From Oceaniferula marina (GTDB lineage Bacteria > Verrucomicrobiota > Verrucomicrobiia > Verrucomicrobiales > Akkermansiaceae): a DNA stretch of 64,000 nucleotides. Made by a program: the position numbers and the translations under genes. The stretch lies in assembly GCF_013391475.1 (NCBI RefSeq), contig NZ_JACBAZ010000002.1, positions 773,837-837,836 of the forward strand, given 5' to 3'. How positions within the stretch are numbered: position 1 is the stretch's first letter; each line of letters starts with the position of its first letter. Below the pieces are notes generated by a model. That model had not been told where the DNA came from. It made no database searches and worked only from the letters and a program-made list of their open reading frames with translations. Shown in pieces: positions 26,876 to 34,720 of this stretch.

Positions 26876-28465
26876 ATGGAAATTCCCTACATTGTCGAAC
26901 CCCGCAAGGACACAGGCCTGACCAACTCAAAGATCGGTATTTGGCTCTTTCTCGCATCCGAGGTCATGCTCTTCGGCGGATTGTTTTCAGGTTACATCTT
27001 CCTTCGTGTTTATGCGGATTACCCTTGGCCGGAGCGCACGCTTCCGATTTTGCCTGGCTTGATCAATACCTTCATTCTGATTGCCTCATCGGTCACGGTG
27101 GTGTTTGCCTGGGTGGCGCTGAAGCTTCGCAATTGGCGTAAATTCCAAATCAACATGAGCATTACGATTGTTTGTGCGCTCTTGTTCATGGTGTTGAAGG
27201 GGTTTGAGTACAATGCCAAGTTCCAACACCAGGCGGTCCGCTTGGATGATTACACCGTGGTGGAGGGGCACGCCCACGCCCAAGACGGTAGTCACGACAA
27301 GAAAAAGCCGACCAAGAACCTAAACATCGAGGCGGACTCGGTGACGGTCAATTTGCGCAGGGTGGACGATATTTATTTCGAGGCCCTTTCATCCCAATAC
27401 GATGCCGCCAAGCTGGTTTTGGCTGAGGACATCAGCATAGGTCAAGATTTCACACTCTCCAAGGAAACCCCAATTAGCCTGGATATACTGCATCAAGCGA
27501 AGGAATACTTCCTTGAGGCGGTAGCCAATAACAGTGAAGTAAACACCGAGATCGCTCGCGAGGTTTGGAAGTCGGTCAAAACCGACTTACCGGGGAAGCG
27601 ATATTACGAGCCCGAGGTGAAAGAATACGTCACTGCCAAAACCAAAGAGCTGAGCGAAAAACGGAAGGGCGACCTTCTGGATGTCGTGCCCAGCTTGACG
27701 TTTGTCCCCAGTGCAGGATCCGCCCCTATTTCTGTCAACCCCTACTGGGGCAAACTCAGCCAAGCCAAAGCCGGTGAAAGCGGCCAACTGAAGCTCAAGG
27801 ATGAAACGGTTATTTCCGGAACGATTGCTGCCAGCCCGATCATTATGGGCGTGGATGGTATCGATTTCCGCCACACGGTCCGCAAGGCCGATGAAAAAGG
27901 GATTTCGGCCAAAGCTGCTGTCGAAAACTCCTGGCTTCTCAAAGATGAGGGCATGAAGGAGCTTTGGGCCAAGCATGAACTGCTGGTGGCCAAACTCGCC
28001 GAGGAAATCAAGCACAAGGGGCACGAGCCCACTGAAACCGAGACCTACCGAATGAACTGGGACGAGATTGCCGCTGTTCAGGAGAAATCGATGGAGGAGC
28101 TTGAAGCGATGACTTACAGCGAGATCAAAGCTGGATTTCCTGGTATGATTGTCGGGTTCACCGGACCTAATCATACAAAGTTCAAGTTTCCTGAAATCAC
28201 CGTTCCCCGCGAGCAGGTGCGTTTTGAGTCTCTCTTTACCCCGCGCTGGAATACCTATTACGCCACTTATTTCACCATCACCGGCCTGCATGGCTTGCAC
28301 GTGATTGCAGGGGCCTTTGTTTTGGGCTATTATCTCTTCTTCGGGCGGAAAATGTTCAATGAAAACCCAACATGGCTCGCCAACCGGGTGGAGGTCGCCG
28401 GCCTGTTCTGGCACTTCGTTGACCTGGTTTGGATTTTCCTCTTCCCGATCCTCTACCTCATGTAA
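26876..28465 (+). CDS. ctaE: cytochrome c oxidase subunit III with a ~320-residue insertion
   Basis: 529 residues, against about 200-290 usual for the family. Residues 1-118 carry the first three helices (GIWLFLASEVMLFGGLFSGY; FILIASSVTVVFAWVALKL; a third ending LFMVLKGFEYN). The last 85 residues carry two more helices with TITGLHGLHVIAGAFVLGYY and VAGLFWHFVDLVWIFLFP, so both halves of a five-helix subunit III are intact. Between them lies a charged, soluble region of about 320 residues, starting GHAHAQDGSHDKKKPTK, with no membrane helix and no metal-ligand motif that I recognise. The frame is open and codon use does not change visibly, so it is an inserted domain rather than a fusion by sequencing error. 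It is encoded 39 bases after ctaD. Confidence 0.9.
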   Translation: MEIPYIVEPRKDTGLTNSKIGIWLFLASEVMLFGGLFSGYIFLRVYADYPWPERTLPILPGLINTFILIASSVTVVFAWVALKLRNWRKFQINMSITIVCALLFMVLKGFEYNAKFQHQAVRLDDYTVVEGHAHAQDGSHDKKKPTKNLNIEADSVTVNLRRVDDIYFEALSSQYDAAKLVLAEDISIGQDFTLSKETPISLDILHQAKEYFLEAVANNSEVNTEIAREVWKSVKTDLPGKRYYEPEVKEYVTAKTKELSEKRKGDLLDVVPSLTFVPSAGSAPISVNPYWGKLSQAKAGESGQLKLKDETVISGTIAASPIIMGVDGIDFRHTVRKADEKGISAKAAVENSWLLKDEGMKELWAKHELLVAKLAEEIKHKGHEPTETETYRMNWDEIAAVQEKSMEELEAMTYSEIKAGFPGMIVGFTGPNHTKFKFPEITVPREQVRFESLFTPRWNTYYATYFTITGLHGLHVIAGAFVLGYYLFFGRKMFNENPTWLANRVEVAGLFWHFVDLVWIFLFPILYLM

Positions 28466-28555
28466 TTGCCGACCGAGCCAGCATTTATGGAGCTGGCGGA
28501 TCATAAAACCTCGACAGACTACAGACACTCTCACTTCTCATTCCCCATCACGACC

Positions 28556-28894
28556 ATGGCTGATTCCCCAGAAGAAATCCAAAAAGCGAGTAAACTCTAT
28601 CTCCTGATCGGAGCGACACTCTTCGTATGCACGGTACTTACCGTGGCGGTTGCCAAATTTGAGTTCCTCGACTTCGGTCAGCGCGGATTTGATGGCGTTG
28701 ATGCAACCATCGGCTTGTTGATTGCTTTGTTTAAATCGTCACTGGTGGCGGCTATTTTCATGCACCTCAACCATGAGAAAAAGTTGGTTTACTGGACCTT
28801 CGGCAGTGCTATCTTCTTCGGTGCGTGTCTGATGTTGCTCACCGGACTTGCTTTTTCCGATCCGATCCAATTTCAAGGTTTCTTCGGGCGTTAG
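28556..28894 (+). CDS. cytochrome c oxidase subunit IV (bacterial COX4-like)
   Basis: 112 residues from the ATG at 28556; the open frame extends back to 28466, but the extra 30 residues are not family-like. Three membrane helices are visible: YLLIGATLFVCTVLTVAVA, ATIGLLIALFKSSLVAAIFM followed by HLNHEKKLVYW, and ACLMLLTGLAF. The HLNHEKK loop after the second helix is typical of the small bacterial subunit IV. It lies between subunit III and two unknown small membrane proteins in the oxidase operon and probably stabilises the complex. Confidence 0.88.
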   Translation: MADSPEEIQKASKLYLLIGATLFVCTVLTVAVAKFEFLDFGQRGFDGVDATIGLLIALFKSSLVAAIFMHLNHEKKLVYWTFGSAIFFGACLMLLTGLAFSDPIQFQGFFGR

Positions 28895-28962
28895 GCTCGA
28901 AATGCTGCACCCCCTACTCACTACAATCTACTTATCCTCAACCCTTTCACTACCCGAGCACC

Positions 28963-29163
28963 ATGTCTTTAAAAGGTTTTCATATCCTCTTCATCACGAT
29001 TGCCACCTTACTCTGTGTGTTTGTCGCGCTGTGGGCTTTTGTGCTTGAGCGCTTGCCTGACCCCGGGCTGCAGATGTTTGGTGCCAGCTGTGCCTTGGCC
29101 TCGGTTGCTTTGCCCATTTACGGTTGGCGCTTTTACCGCAAGGCCAAAGCCATTCACGTCTAG
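28963..29163 (+). CDS. small two-helix membrane protein in the oxidase operon
   Basis: 66 residues from the ATG at 28963. It has a first helix (ILFITIATLLCVFVALWAFV) and a second around MFGASCALASVALPIYGW, ending in the basic tail RFYRKAKAIHV. I do not recognise a named family. Its position between subunits IV and II, with short gaps on both sides, suggests an accessory or assembly component of the oxidase. Confidence 0.7.
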   Translation: MSLKGFHILFITIATLLCVFVALWAFVLERLPDPGLQMFGASCALASVALPIYGWRFYRKAKAIHV

Positions 29164-29199
29164 TCCGATTTCTTCCGCGAACCTGAACCCTCAAAGCAT

Positions 29200-29430
29200 A
29201 TGACTTCATTGATCAACACTCTGGCCTGCTCCGTTTGTATGGGGGTGGGTGAAGAACACCGGGATTCGATTGCCGCGGGTTACGCCATGCTGGTGATGCT
29301 GTTGATCATTGTTCCCATGCTCTGTGCGATCATCTTTTTTATCGTGCGTATGGCCAGACGTGAGCAGGAACAACTCGACCCAGCTTTGGCAGATTCCCGA
29401 ACCGCGACCGATCACCAACCTTTTCTTTAG
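29200..29430 (+). CDS. small membrane protein with N-terminal CxxC, oxidase operon
   Basis: 76 residues. The N-terminus has a CxxC pair (LACSVCMGVGEEHRDSIAAG), then one strong membrane helix (MLVMLLIIVPMLCAIIFFIV) and an acidic cytosolic tail. The family is not recognised. CxxC near a membrane helix in an oxidase operon suggests metal handling or redox assembly, for example copper delivery, but that is inference. It lies 36 bases after the previous small gene and 21 bases before subunit II. Confidence 0.7.
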   Translation: MTSLINTLACSVCMGVGEEHRDSIAAGYAMLVMLLIIVPMLCAIIFFIVRMARREQEQLDPALADSRTATDHQPFL

Positions 29431-29451
29431 CCTCTACCCTTTCTTTTTCCC

Positions 29452-30237
29452 ATGTCTATTCTCGAACTCTTCGGACTACCTGAAAACTACTCCCAGCACG
29501 GTGAGCAAGTTGACCAGATGAACTCAGTGATTCACTGGTTGATGCTTGTGCTCTTTGTCGGCTGGACCATCTTCTTCTTTGTGACCTTGTTCAAGTTCTG
29601 GCACAAGCGGAACCCGAAGCCGAGTTATAGCGGTGTGAAAAACCACGTGTCGACTCACCTTGAGATAGGTGTGGTGATTGTCGAGGCTGTGTTTTTGTTG
29701 GGATTTGCCTTTCCGCTATGGGCTGAGCGCACGGATACCTTCGAGCGTGTCGTCGCCAATGACCCGGAAGCTCCCCGGGTGCGTGTCATCGGACAGCAAT
29801 ACAGCTGGATTTACCACTATCCGGGTAACGACGGCGTGTTTGGACGCACGGATAATGCACTGATTTCAGCGGACAATGCAGTCGGAATCGACCCGGATGA
29901 CGTTAATGGGCACGATGATTTTATTTCCACCACCGCGCTGAAGCTTCCGGCTGGACGTAACTGCATCCTCCAGTTGACCTCGAAGGATGTCATTCACAAC
30001 TTTGCCATCGTTCCTTTGCGGATCCAGCAGGATTGCATTCCGGGGAAAGAGATCCCGATGTGGTTCAATCCGGTCAAGGAAATGGAAACTTCGGTGATCT
30101 GTGCGCAACTTTGCGGGGAAGCCCATGCGAATATGAAGGGAAGCCTTGAGGTGATCAATGCAGCCGAGTATGCCAAGTGGGCCACCTCAAGAAGTGAGGA
30201 AGAGTTGGCCAAAAAGAAGGCTATGGCACTCAATTAG
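29452..30237 (+). CDS. ctaC: cytochrome c oxidase subunit II
   Basis: 261 residues. Two N-terminal membrane helices (WLMLVLFVGWTIFFFVTLF; IGVVIVEAVFLLGFAFPLW) anchor an external CuA domain. The CuA ligands are present as CAQLCGEAHANM, the C-x3-C-x3-H-x2-M pattern, with the upstream His in SKDVIHNFAIVPL and the aromatic patch QQYSWIYHYPG that receives electrons. There is no fused cytochrome c domain at the C-terminus, so a separate cytochrome c donor is needed. It is the last gene of the operon, an unusual place since subunit II is usually first. A strong terminator follows. Confidence 0.95.
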   Translation: MSILELFGLPENYSQHGEQVDQMNSVIHWLMLVLFVGWTIFFFVTLFKFWHKRNPKPSYSGVKNHVSTHLEIGVVIVEAVFLLGFAFPLWAERTDTFERVVANDPEAPRVRVIGQQYSWIYHYPGNDGVFGRTDNALISADNAVGIDPDDVNGHDDFISTTALKLPAGRNCILQLTSKDVIHNFAIVPLRIQQDCIPGKEIPMWFNPVKEMETSVICAQLCGEAHANMKGSLEVINAAEYAKWATSRSEEELAKKKAMALN

Positions 30238-30264
30238 AACAATCTATCAAAAGTTAGTTTTTGT

Positions 30265-30299
30265 CGAGGTGATGGGGTTTTTCCATCACCTCGTTTTTT
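30265..30299 (+). terminator. terminator of the oxidase operon
   Basis: CGAGGTGATGG (30265-30275) and CCATCACCTCG (30283-30293) form an 11-bp perfect stem around a seven-base loop, followed by TTTTTT. Confidence 0.9.
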
Positions 30300-30449
30300 G
30301 TGACAGATGTGGCACGGGAATTGTTTAGGAAATTCCATATCTTACTTGCTACTTGAGGGCGGAGGCTCTATGAATGATACCAAAGCACAGGACGGACTTT
30401 TTGTTCGTTTTTTTGAGCAAATTTACCAATTTGAAGAGGGACAAAGACT

Positions 30450-31982
30450 ATGACTAACAAAAACGAGGACGAAGCCGACAAAATGAATCGAGAAAATAAG
30501 CCTACCATTTTGGTAGTGACTCCTGAGATTACTTACTTGCCCGAGGGGATGGGGAACATGGCCCAGAGGATGAGTGCGAAGGCGGGGGGGATGGCGGATG
30601 TGTCGGCGTCCTTGGTTAGTGCACTATACGATCAGGGAGCGGATGTGCATGTGGCACTGCCCAACTACCGCAGGATGTTCAATATGGACATCAAGTCCGT
30701 GCACGATCGTGAATACCAGACCGTTCGGGACACCTTGGGCAAGGAGCGGATTCATCTGGCGGAGGATCGTATTTTCTACCATCGGGACCAAGTGTATGCT
30801 TCGGAGAACCGCCGGATGGCCTTGGCATTCCAGCGGGAAATCATCAACCATATCATTCCTCAGGTCAAACCGGATCTCATTCACTGCAACGACTGGATGA
30901 CGGGCTTGATTCCGGCTGTGGCACGCCGGTTTGGAATCCCATGCCTTTACACGGTGCACAATATCCATACGGAAAAAATGACCATGGATCAGATTGAGGA
31001 TCGTGGTATTGATGCGGCAGAGTTCTGGAACCATCTGTATTTTGAGCATCCACCGTATTCCTACGAGGAGTCCCGTGAGACCAATCCAACGGATTTCCTA
31101 GCGAGTGGGATTTTTGCAGCGGATCATGTCAACACCGTGAGCCAGACGTTTCTCTATGAGGTGGTCGAGGGTAAACATAGCTTTGTCCCGGATGCGATCC
31201 GTTCTGAAATGGCGAGTAAACTACACGCCGGTTGTGCTACAGGTATTTTGAATGCTCCGGACGTTTCCTATGATCCCGAGACCGATCCGGCGTTGGAGAT
31301 GAATTACACCCATGAGAATGTGATGGAGGGGAAGGCGGTTAACAAACGGGCCTTGCAAGAGCGGATAGGTCTCGAGGTTCGTCCGGATGCCCCATTGTTT
31401 TTCTGGCCGTCCCGATTGGACCCTATGCAAAAGGGGTGCCAGTTGCTTGCGGACATCCTATACCAAATGGTCGATGACCACTCGGATATCGGGTTGCAAG
31501 TTGCGATTATTGCCAACGGTTCATTCCAGAAGCATTTCCATAATATTGTCGAGTTGCACGGATTGCAAAATCGGGTCGCTGTGGTGGACTTTACGGAAGA
31601 TGATTCGCGTCTTGGTTATGCGGCTGCGGATTTCATGATGATGCCCTCACGCTTTGAGCCATGCGGACTGCCGCAGATGGTGAGTCCGAAATACGGCACC
31701 TTGTCGGTTGCCCATGACACCGGTGGTATTCACGATACGGTGGAGCATATGCACCACGATGGCAATCTGGGCAATGGATTCCGCTTCCAGTATTACAGTC
31801 CGGAAGGTTTGCGTTGGGGGATTGATGAAGCGGTTGGGTTTTATAAGCGTTCCTGGGAGGACAAAGATCGGATTTTGTCCCGCGTGATGCGTGAGTCCTC
31901 TGAGCGCTTCAATCATGACACCACGGCCGCGGCCTACATCCAGCGTTATGAAACGATGTTGGGTAAAAAGGTCGGGAATTGA
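30450..31982 (+). CDS. glgA: glycogen synthase (GT5 family)
   Basis: 510 residues. It elongates alpha-1,4-glucan from ADP-glucose in the cytosol. The N-terminal ADP-glucose motif KAGGMADVSASLVSAL is present (K-x-G-G), as is LIHCNDWMTGLIPA and the C-terminal ExxCGL-type segment SRFEPCGLPQMVSP followed by HDTGGIHDT. A GAGGGA sequence about nine bases before the ATG at 30450 is a good ribosome-binding site. The middle of the protein is a little diverged from enterobacterial GlgA. No other glycogen genes are in the window. Confidence 0.88.
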   Translation: MTNKNEDEADKMNRENKPTILVVTPEITYLPEGMGNMAQRMSAKAGGMADVSASLVSALYDQGADVHVALPNYRRMFNMDIKSVHDREYQTVRDTLGKERIHLAEDRIFYHRDQVYASENRRMALAFQREIINHIIPQVKPDLIHCNDWMTGLIPAVARRFGIPCLYTVHNIHTEKMTMDQIEDRGIDAAEFWNHLYFEHPPYSYEESRETNPTDFLASGIFAADHVNTVSQTFLYEVVEGKHSFVPDAIRSEMASKLHAGCATGILNAPDVSYDPETDPALEMNYTHENVMEGKAVNKRALQERIGLEVRPDAPLFFWPSRLDPMQKGCQLLADILYQMVDDHSDIGLQVAIIANGSFQKHFHNIVELHGLQNRVAVVDFTEDDSRLGYAAADFMMMPSRFEPCGLPQMVSPKYGTLSVAHDTGGIHDTVEHMHHDGNLGNGFRFQYYSPEGLRWGIDEAVGFYKRSWEDKDRILSRVMRESSERFNHDTTAAAYIQRYETMLGKKVGN

Positions 31983-32069
31983 TATTTTCGAAACAAGCGC
32001 GGTTGAGTTTCGATGTCGGTGTTATCCTAGGGTTCGCTCTACAGCTAGCCCTAGCGAGTTGATGGAAGG

Positions 32070-32417
32070 ATGAAATCATTTTTCAAATGGAGTGGCAAAG
32101 CGGATCGCTTCGAATGGTGGGCGGTCACTCTGATCACAGGCGTTGCCGGGCAATTAGCCATTCTATATTTGGCATTTTCTCATTTTGATGGAAGTGGAGG
32201 AATCGGGCTCTCGATCTCCTTGGTGATTGCGGCATTGGTGACTCTATGGCTGACATTTGCCGCGACCGTCAGGCGTTTGCGTGATTGCGGCTATTCACCG
32301 TGGTTTGTTTTATTGGGGTGCGTTCCGGTGCTGTGCTGTTTTGTAGTGGCGGTTTGCGGATTTGTCCCTGGTAAGGCCATGAGGAATCGAAAGCTGGTGA
32401 AGCGGGTGGTGAAGTAG
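32070..32417 (+). CDS. DUF805-family small membrane protein
   Basis: 115 residues. The opening FFKWSGKADRFEWWAVTLI and the TVRRLRDCGYSPWFVLL segment are the hallmarks of DUF805 proteins, with about three or four membrane helices and a basic C-terminal tail. The function of the family is not established. A GGAAGG sequence lies close before the ATG. It follows glgA by 87 bases. Confidence 0.82.
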   Translation: MKSFFKWSGKADRFEWWAVTLITGVAGQLAILYLAFSHFDGSGGIGLSISLVIAALVTLWLTFAATVRRLRDCGYSPWFVLLGCVPVLCCFVVAVCGFVPGKAMRNRKLVKRVVK

Positions 32418-32434
32418 CCGGGCTAAAGGGCTCA

Positions 32435-32462
32435 TAAAAAAGCCCTTGCTGCTACAAGGGCT
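32435..32462 (-). terminator. orphan minus-strand terminator with tRNA-like flank
   Basis: AGCCCTTG and CAAGGGCT form an 8-bp stem with a six-base loop; on the minus strand it is followed by six T residues. It closely matches, with its flank, the terminator after the tRNA-Val gene at 50822-50851, yet no minus-strand gene ends here. Confidence 0.6.
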
Positions 32463-32523
32463 GGAAAAGAATGGTGTGTGCTGCTGTTAGTTTTTATTTG
32501 GCAAATTTGAGGTTGGGCAAAAA

Positions 32524-32543
32524 TGAACTTTGCGTATAGTTCA
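32524..32543. promoter_or_regulatory. possible autoregulatory operator before the XylR/AraC-type gene
   Basis: TGAACT and AGTTCA are perfect 6-bp inverted arms with an eight-base spacer, ending five bases before the ATG at 32549. A site here would block transcription or translation of the regulator. Confidence 0.35.
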
Positions 32544-32548
32544 GCTAC

Positions 32549-33736
32549 ATGGATTATTTGCCGGGTAAAAACGATCGACGTTATAAGGTCGGGCTGTTGG
32601 CCCGCAGGGCGTTTCATTTTTATTCCCAGGACGTGGTTGCGGGCATGAGCGCGGCAAAGCTTGAGCCAGGCCAGGTGATCCTTCCCGTGGATTTACTCTA
32701 TCAGAGTGATGAGGACATCCGTCGGCTATTAACTGATTGTGATCTTGATGGATTGATTCTTGGTTTGGATCGGGGCCGTTACGAGCTGTACCGGGAATGT
32801 TTGCCTGATGTCCCGATGGTGAATGTGCACCCCGATATCCTCGCCAATGATATTCCGACGATTGCGATTGATCCACATGCCTTGGCGGTGGCTTCCGTGC
32901 GATATTTCAAAAGTCTCGGGGTGAGCCATGTGGCTAACTTGAGCACTTTTAATACAGAAGCTCAGGATCGGGTAAATCAGACGATGAAGGAATTAGTCGA
33001 AGCCGCCGGGGGCTCATTTACTTCCTATTCCATTCATGTTCCAGGCTTGGTTGCAAGCTACGAAAACACTCGAACGATGCCGGAGGTAGCAGAATTTGAA
33101 TCCTGGCTGGAAAACTTGAAGCGTCCGACGGGTGTGCTTTCAAGTGGTGGCTATACAGCCGTCATGCTTGCCCAGTCTGCGCAGCGTATGGGGATAAACA
33201 TTCCTGACGAATTGTCGATCCTGAGTCGCTCAGACGATAGCGTTTGTTTGTTTGCTGACCCTCCGGTCAGTAGTTTTCGAAGTATTGGGTCGGTGGTTGG
33301 CAAGATGGCCTTGGAGTTTTTGGGATCGTATTTCACCCATGGGCAGTGGCCTGAGACCTGCAGGGCTTTGCCGGTTCCTTCGGTGATCGAGCGCTATTCC
33401 ACGGGGGTTCCTGCCGGGATGAGTCGGAGTATGCACACGGCGGTTCATTATATCAGGCGGAATGCCTTGAAAGGGGTTACGGTGGACGATGTTCTGGCTG
33501 CGTGTCCCGGGCTCTCCCGAAGTCGCTTGTATCGTGAATTCGAGGCCAATTTTGGCCATAGCCCGGCACAGGAAATCACCCGCTTGAGGGTTGACGAGGC
33601 AAAGTACCAGCTACGCTTTACGGATAAATCCTTGGGTGAAATTGCCGAGTGGTGTTCGTTCAAGGGGGCTCCTCAATTTTCAACAGTTTTTGCCCGGGAA
33701 GTAGGCCAGCCCCCTGGCAGCTGGCGCAAATCCTGA
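32549..33736 (+). CDS. XylR-like regulator: periplasmic-binding-protein-like sensor plus AraC HTH
   Basis: 395 residues. Residues about 12-285 resemble a LacI/GalR-type sugar-binding core (KVGLLARRAFHFYSQDVVAG; NEGLISN-like DELSILSRSDDSVCLFADPP; SFRSIGSVVGKMALEFL), with no N-terminal LacI helix-turn-helix. Residues about 295-393 are an AraC-type DNA-binding domain (LSRSRLYREFEANFGHSPAQ; LRVDEAKYQLRFTDKSLGEIAEWCSF). This is the layout of XylR-type sugar sensors. It is the first gene before the surface/glycan cluster at 34-50.8 kb and the best candidate to regulate it. A possible operator lies directly upstream. The inducer is unknown. Confidence 0.88.
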   Translation: MDYLPGKNDRRYKVGLLARRAFHFYSQDVVAGMSAAKLEPGQVILPVDLLYQSDEDIRRLLTDCDLDGLILGLDRGRYELYRECLPDVPMVNVHPDILANDIPTIAIDPHALAVASVRYFKSLGVSHVANLSTFNTEAQDRVNQTMKELVEAAGGSFTSYSIHVPGLVASYENTRTMPEVAEFESWLENLKRPTGVLSSGGYTAVMLAQSAQRMGINIPDELSILSRSDDSVCLFADPPVSSFRSIGSVVGKMALEFLGSYFTHGQWPETCRALPVPSVIERYSTGVPAGMSRSMHTAVHYIRRNALKGVTVDDVLAACPGLSRSRLYREFEANFGHSPAQEITRLRVDEAKYQLRFTDKSLGEIAEWCSFKGAPQFSTVFAREVGQPPGSWRKS

Positions 33737-33830
33737 TTCGATTACGAGGCCTTCCCTTGTCTCATCAGCCCTTCTTCTTTTCTCCCTTCAAGGAGATAGA
33801 GTGATGGGGCTTTGCGCCTGCGAGGCGACT

Positions 33831-33850
33831 GGGACATATTGACAATATTT
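33831..33850 (+). promoter_or_regulatory. PEP-CTERM upstream motif, site 1
   Basis: GGGACATATTGACAATATTT. It contains the palindrome ATATTG-A-CAATAT and a GACA direct repeat, 128 bases before the start of the PEP-CTERM gene at 33967 counting from TTGACA. Confidence 0.55.
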
Positions 33851-33966
33851 ATAAATACACACCAAGCACCCTGAGGCGTATGGTCCGTTCATATAGCCAG
33901 TGATTGATATCAATATTTCAAATGATATCGGAACTGGCATTCACTAAACGAATAAATAATTGAAAT

Positions 33967-34590
33967 ATGAAAATACCACACATGTTACTCGTTACAGCCT
34001 TGGCCATAGGCTCAGGGCACGCTGCCGTTACCATTGCTGACTTTGGAGGCACAGCCCCGGTTTTAGATTCCGGAGATGTAGGAAACACCATATCTGGAGG
34101 TGGTGAGTTCGGTTGGAATGGAAGCGAAACGTTTGGACAAAGCTTCACTCTCGCTTCAGCTGGAACACTGGATTCCATCTATTTTGCATACAGAGGGAAG
34201 GGGAACAACGACACCCAAGTGATCACCGTCGCTGTGGATGGTACGGCCTACTCCGGAATAGCGCTTGATGGGAGCTCAATGAAGTCGGACGGATCCAAGA
34301 CGGATTACAATTGGGCAAGAATTGATTTTACAGGTGAGAACGTCTCATTGGATGCGGGTTCCCATCATTTTTTGTTAAGTATCACTCAATCTCCTGATAA
34401 TGATTGGGTTATTGCTCCACAATATTCTGGGGCTAATCCATATGGTGGGGGGAGAAGTCTGGGAAATATATTAAATGCTCCAGCTGAAGATTTGCTATTT
34501 GCGGTGTCCACATCTGCTGTTCCAGAGCCGAGTTCTGCAGCTCTGCTTGGATTGGGCGGGATAGCTCTTGTTCTTCGCCGGCGTAAGTAA
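33967..34590 (+). CDS. PEP-CTERM sorting-domain protein (module copy 1)
   Basis: 207 residues. Signal peptide MKIPHMLLVTALAIGSGHAA. The body is a small beta-rich domain with LDSIYFAYRGKGNNDTQ and a WVIAPQYSGANPYGGG patch. The C-terminus is a PEP-CTERM signal: AVPEPSSAALLGLGGIAL then a hydrophobic helix and RRRK. Such signals are processed by an exosortase and the protein is delivered to the outer surface or matrix. The gene at 45410 is a clear paralogue (shared GENVSLDAGS / GENITLNAGS, IAPQY / LAPMY and NPYGGG / NPYAGG). A terminator follows at 34674, so the hydrolase-like gene downstream may have its own promoter. Confidence 0.9.
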   Translation: MKIPHMLLVTALAIGSGHAAVTIADFGGTAPVLDSGDVGNTISGGGEFGWNGSETFGQSFTLASAGTLDSIYFAYRGKGNNDTQVITVAVDGTAYSGIALDGSSMKSDGSKTDYNWARIDFTGENVSLDAGSHHFLLSITQSPDNDWVIAPQYSGANPYGGGRSLGNILNAPAEDLLFAVSTSAVPEPSSAALLGLGGIALVLRRRK

Positions 34591-34673
34591 GGAAAAAATC
34601 AAGAGGAGAGTCGGGCTCAGCTGTCTGAAGGCTCTGAAAATACCGCCTCTTGTGTTTGGTGAATCAAAGAGGT

Positions 34674-34708
34674 GGCCGTTGTTCTATAGTGGAACGACGG
34701 CCATTTTT
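34674..34708 (+). terminator. terminator after PEP-CTERM copy 1
   Basis: GGCCGTTGTTC (34674-34684) pairs with GGAACGACGGCC (34691-34702) with one G-U, then a short T-run (ATTTTT). The loop is six bases. Confidence 0.75.
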
Positions 34709-34720
34709 AGCCAATGACAA

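Noticed and set aside
27587-28534. Long minus-strand open frame of 315 codons
   Set aside because: It is antisense to the subunit III gene; codon bias on the sense strand leaves it open by chance.
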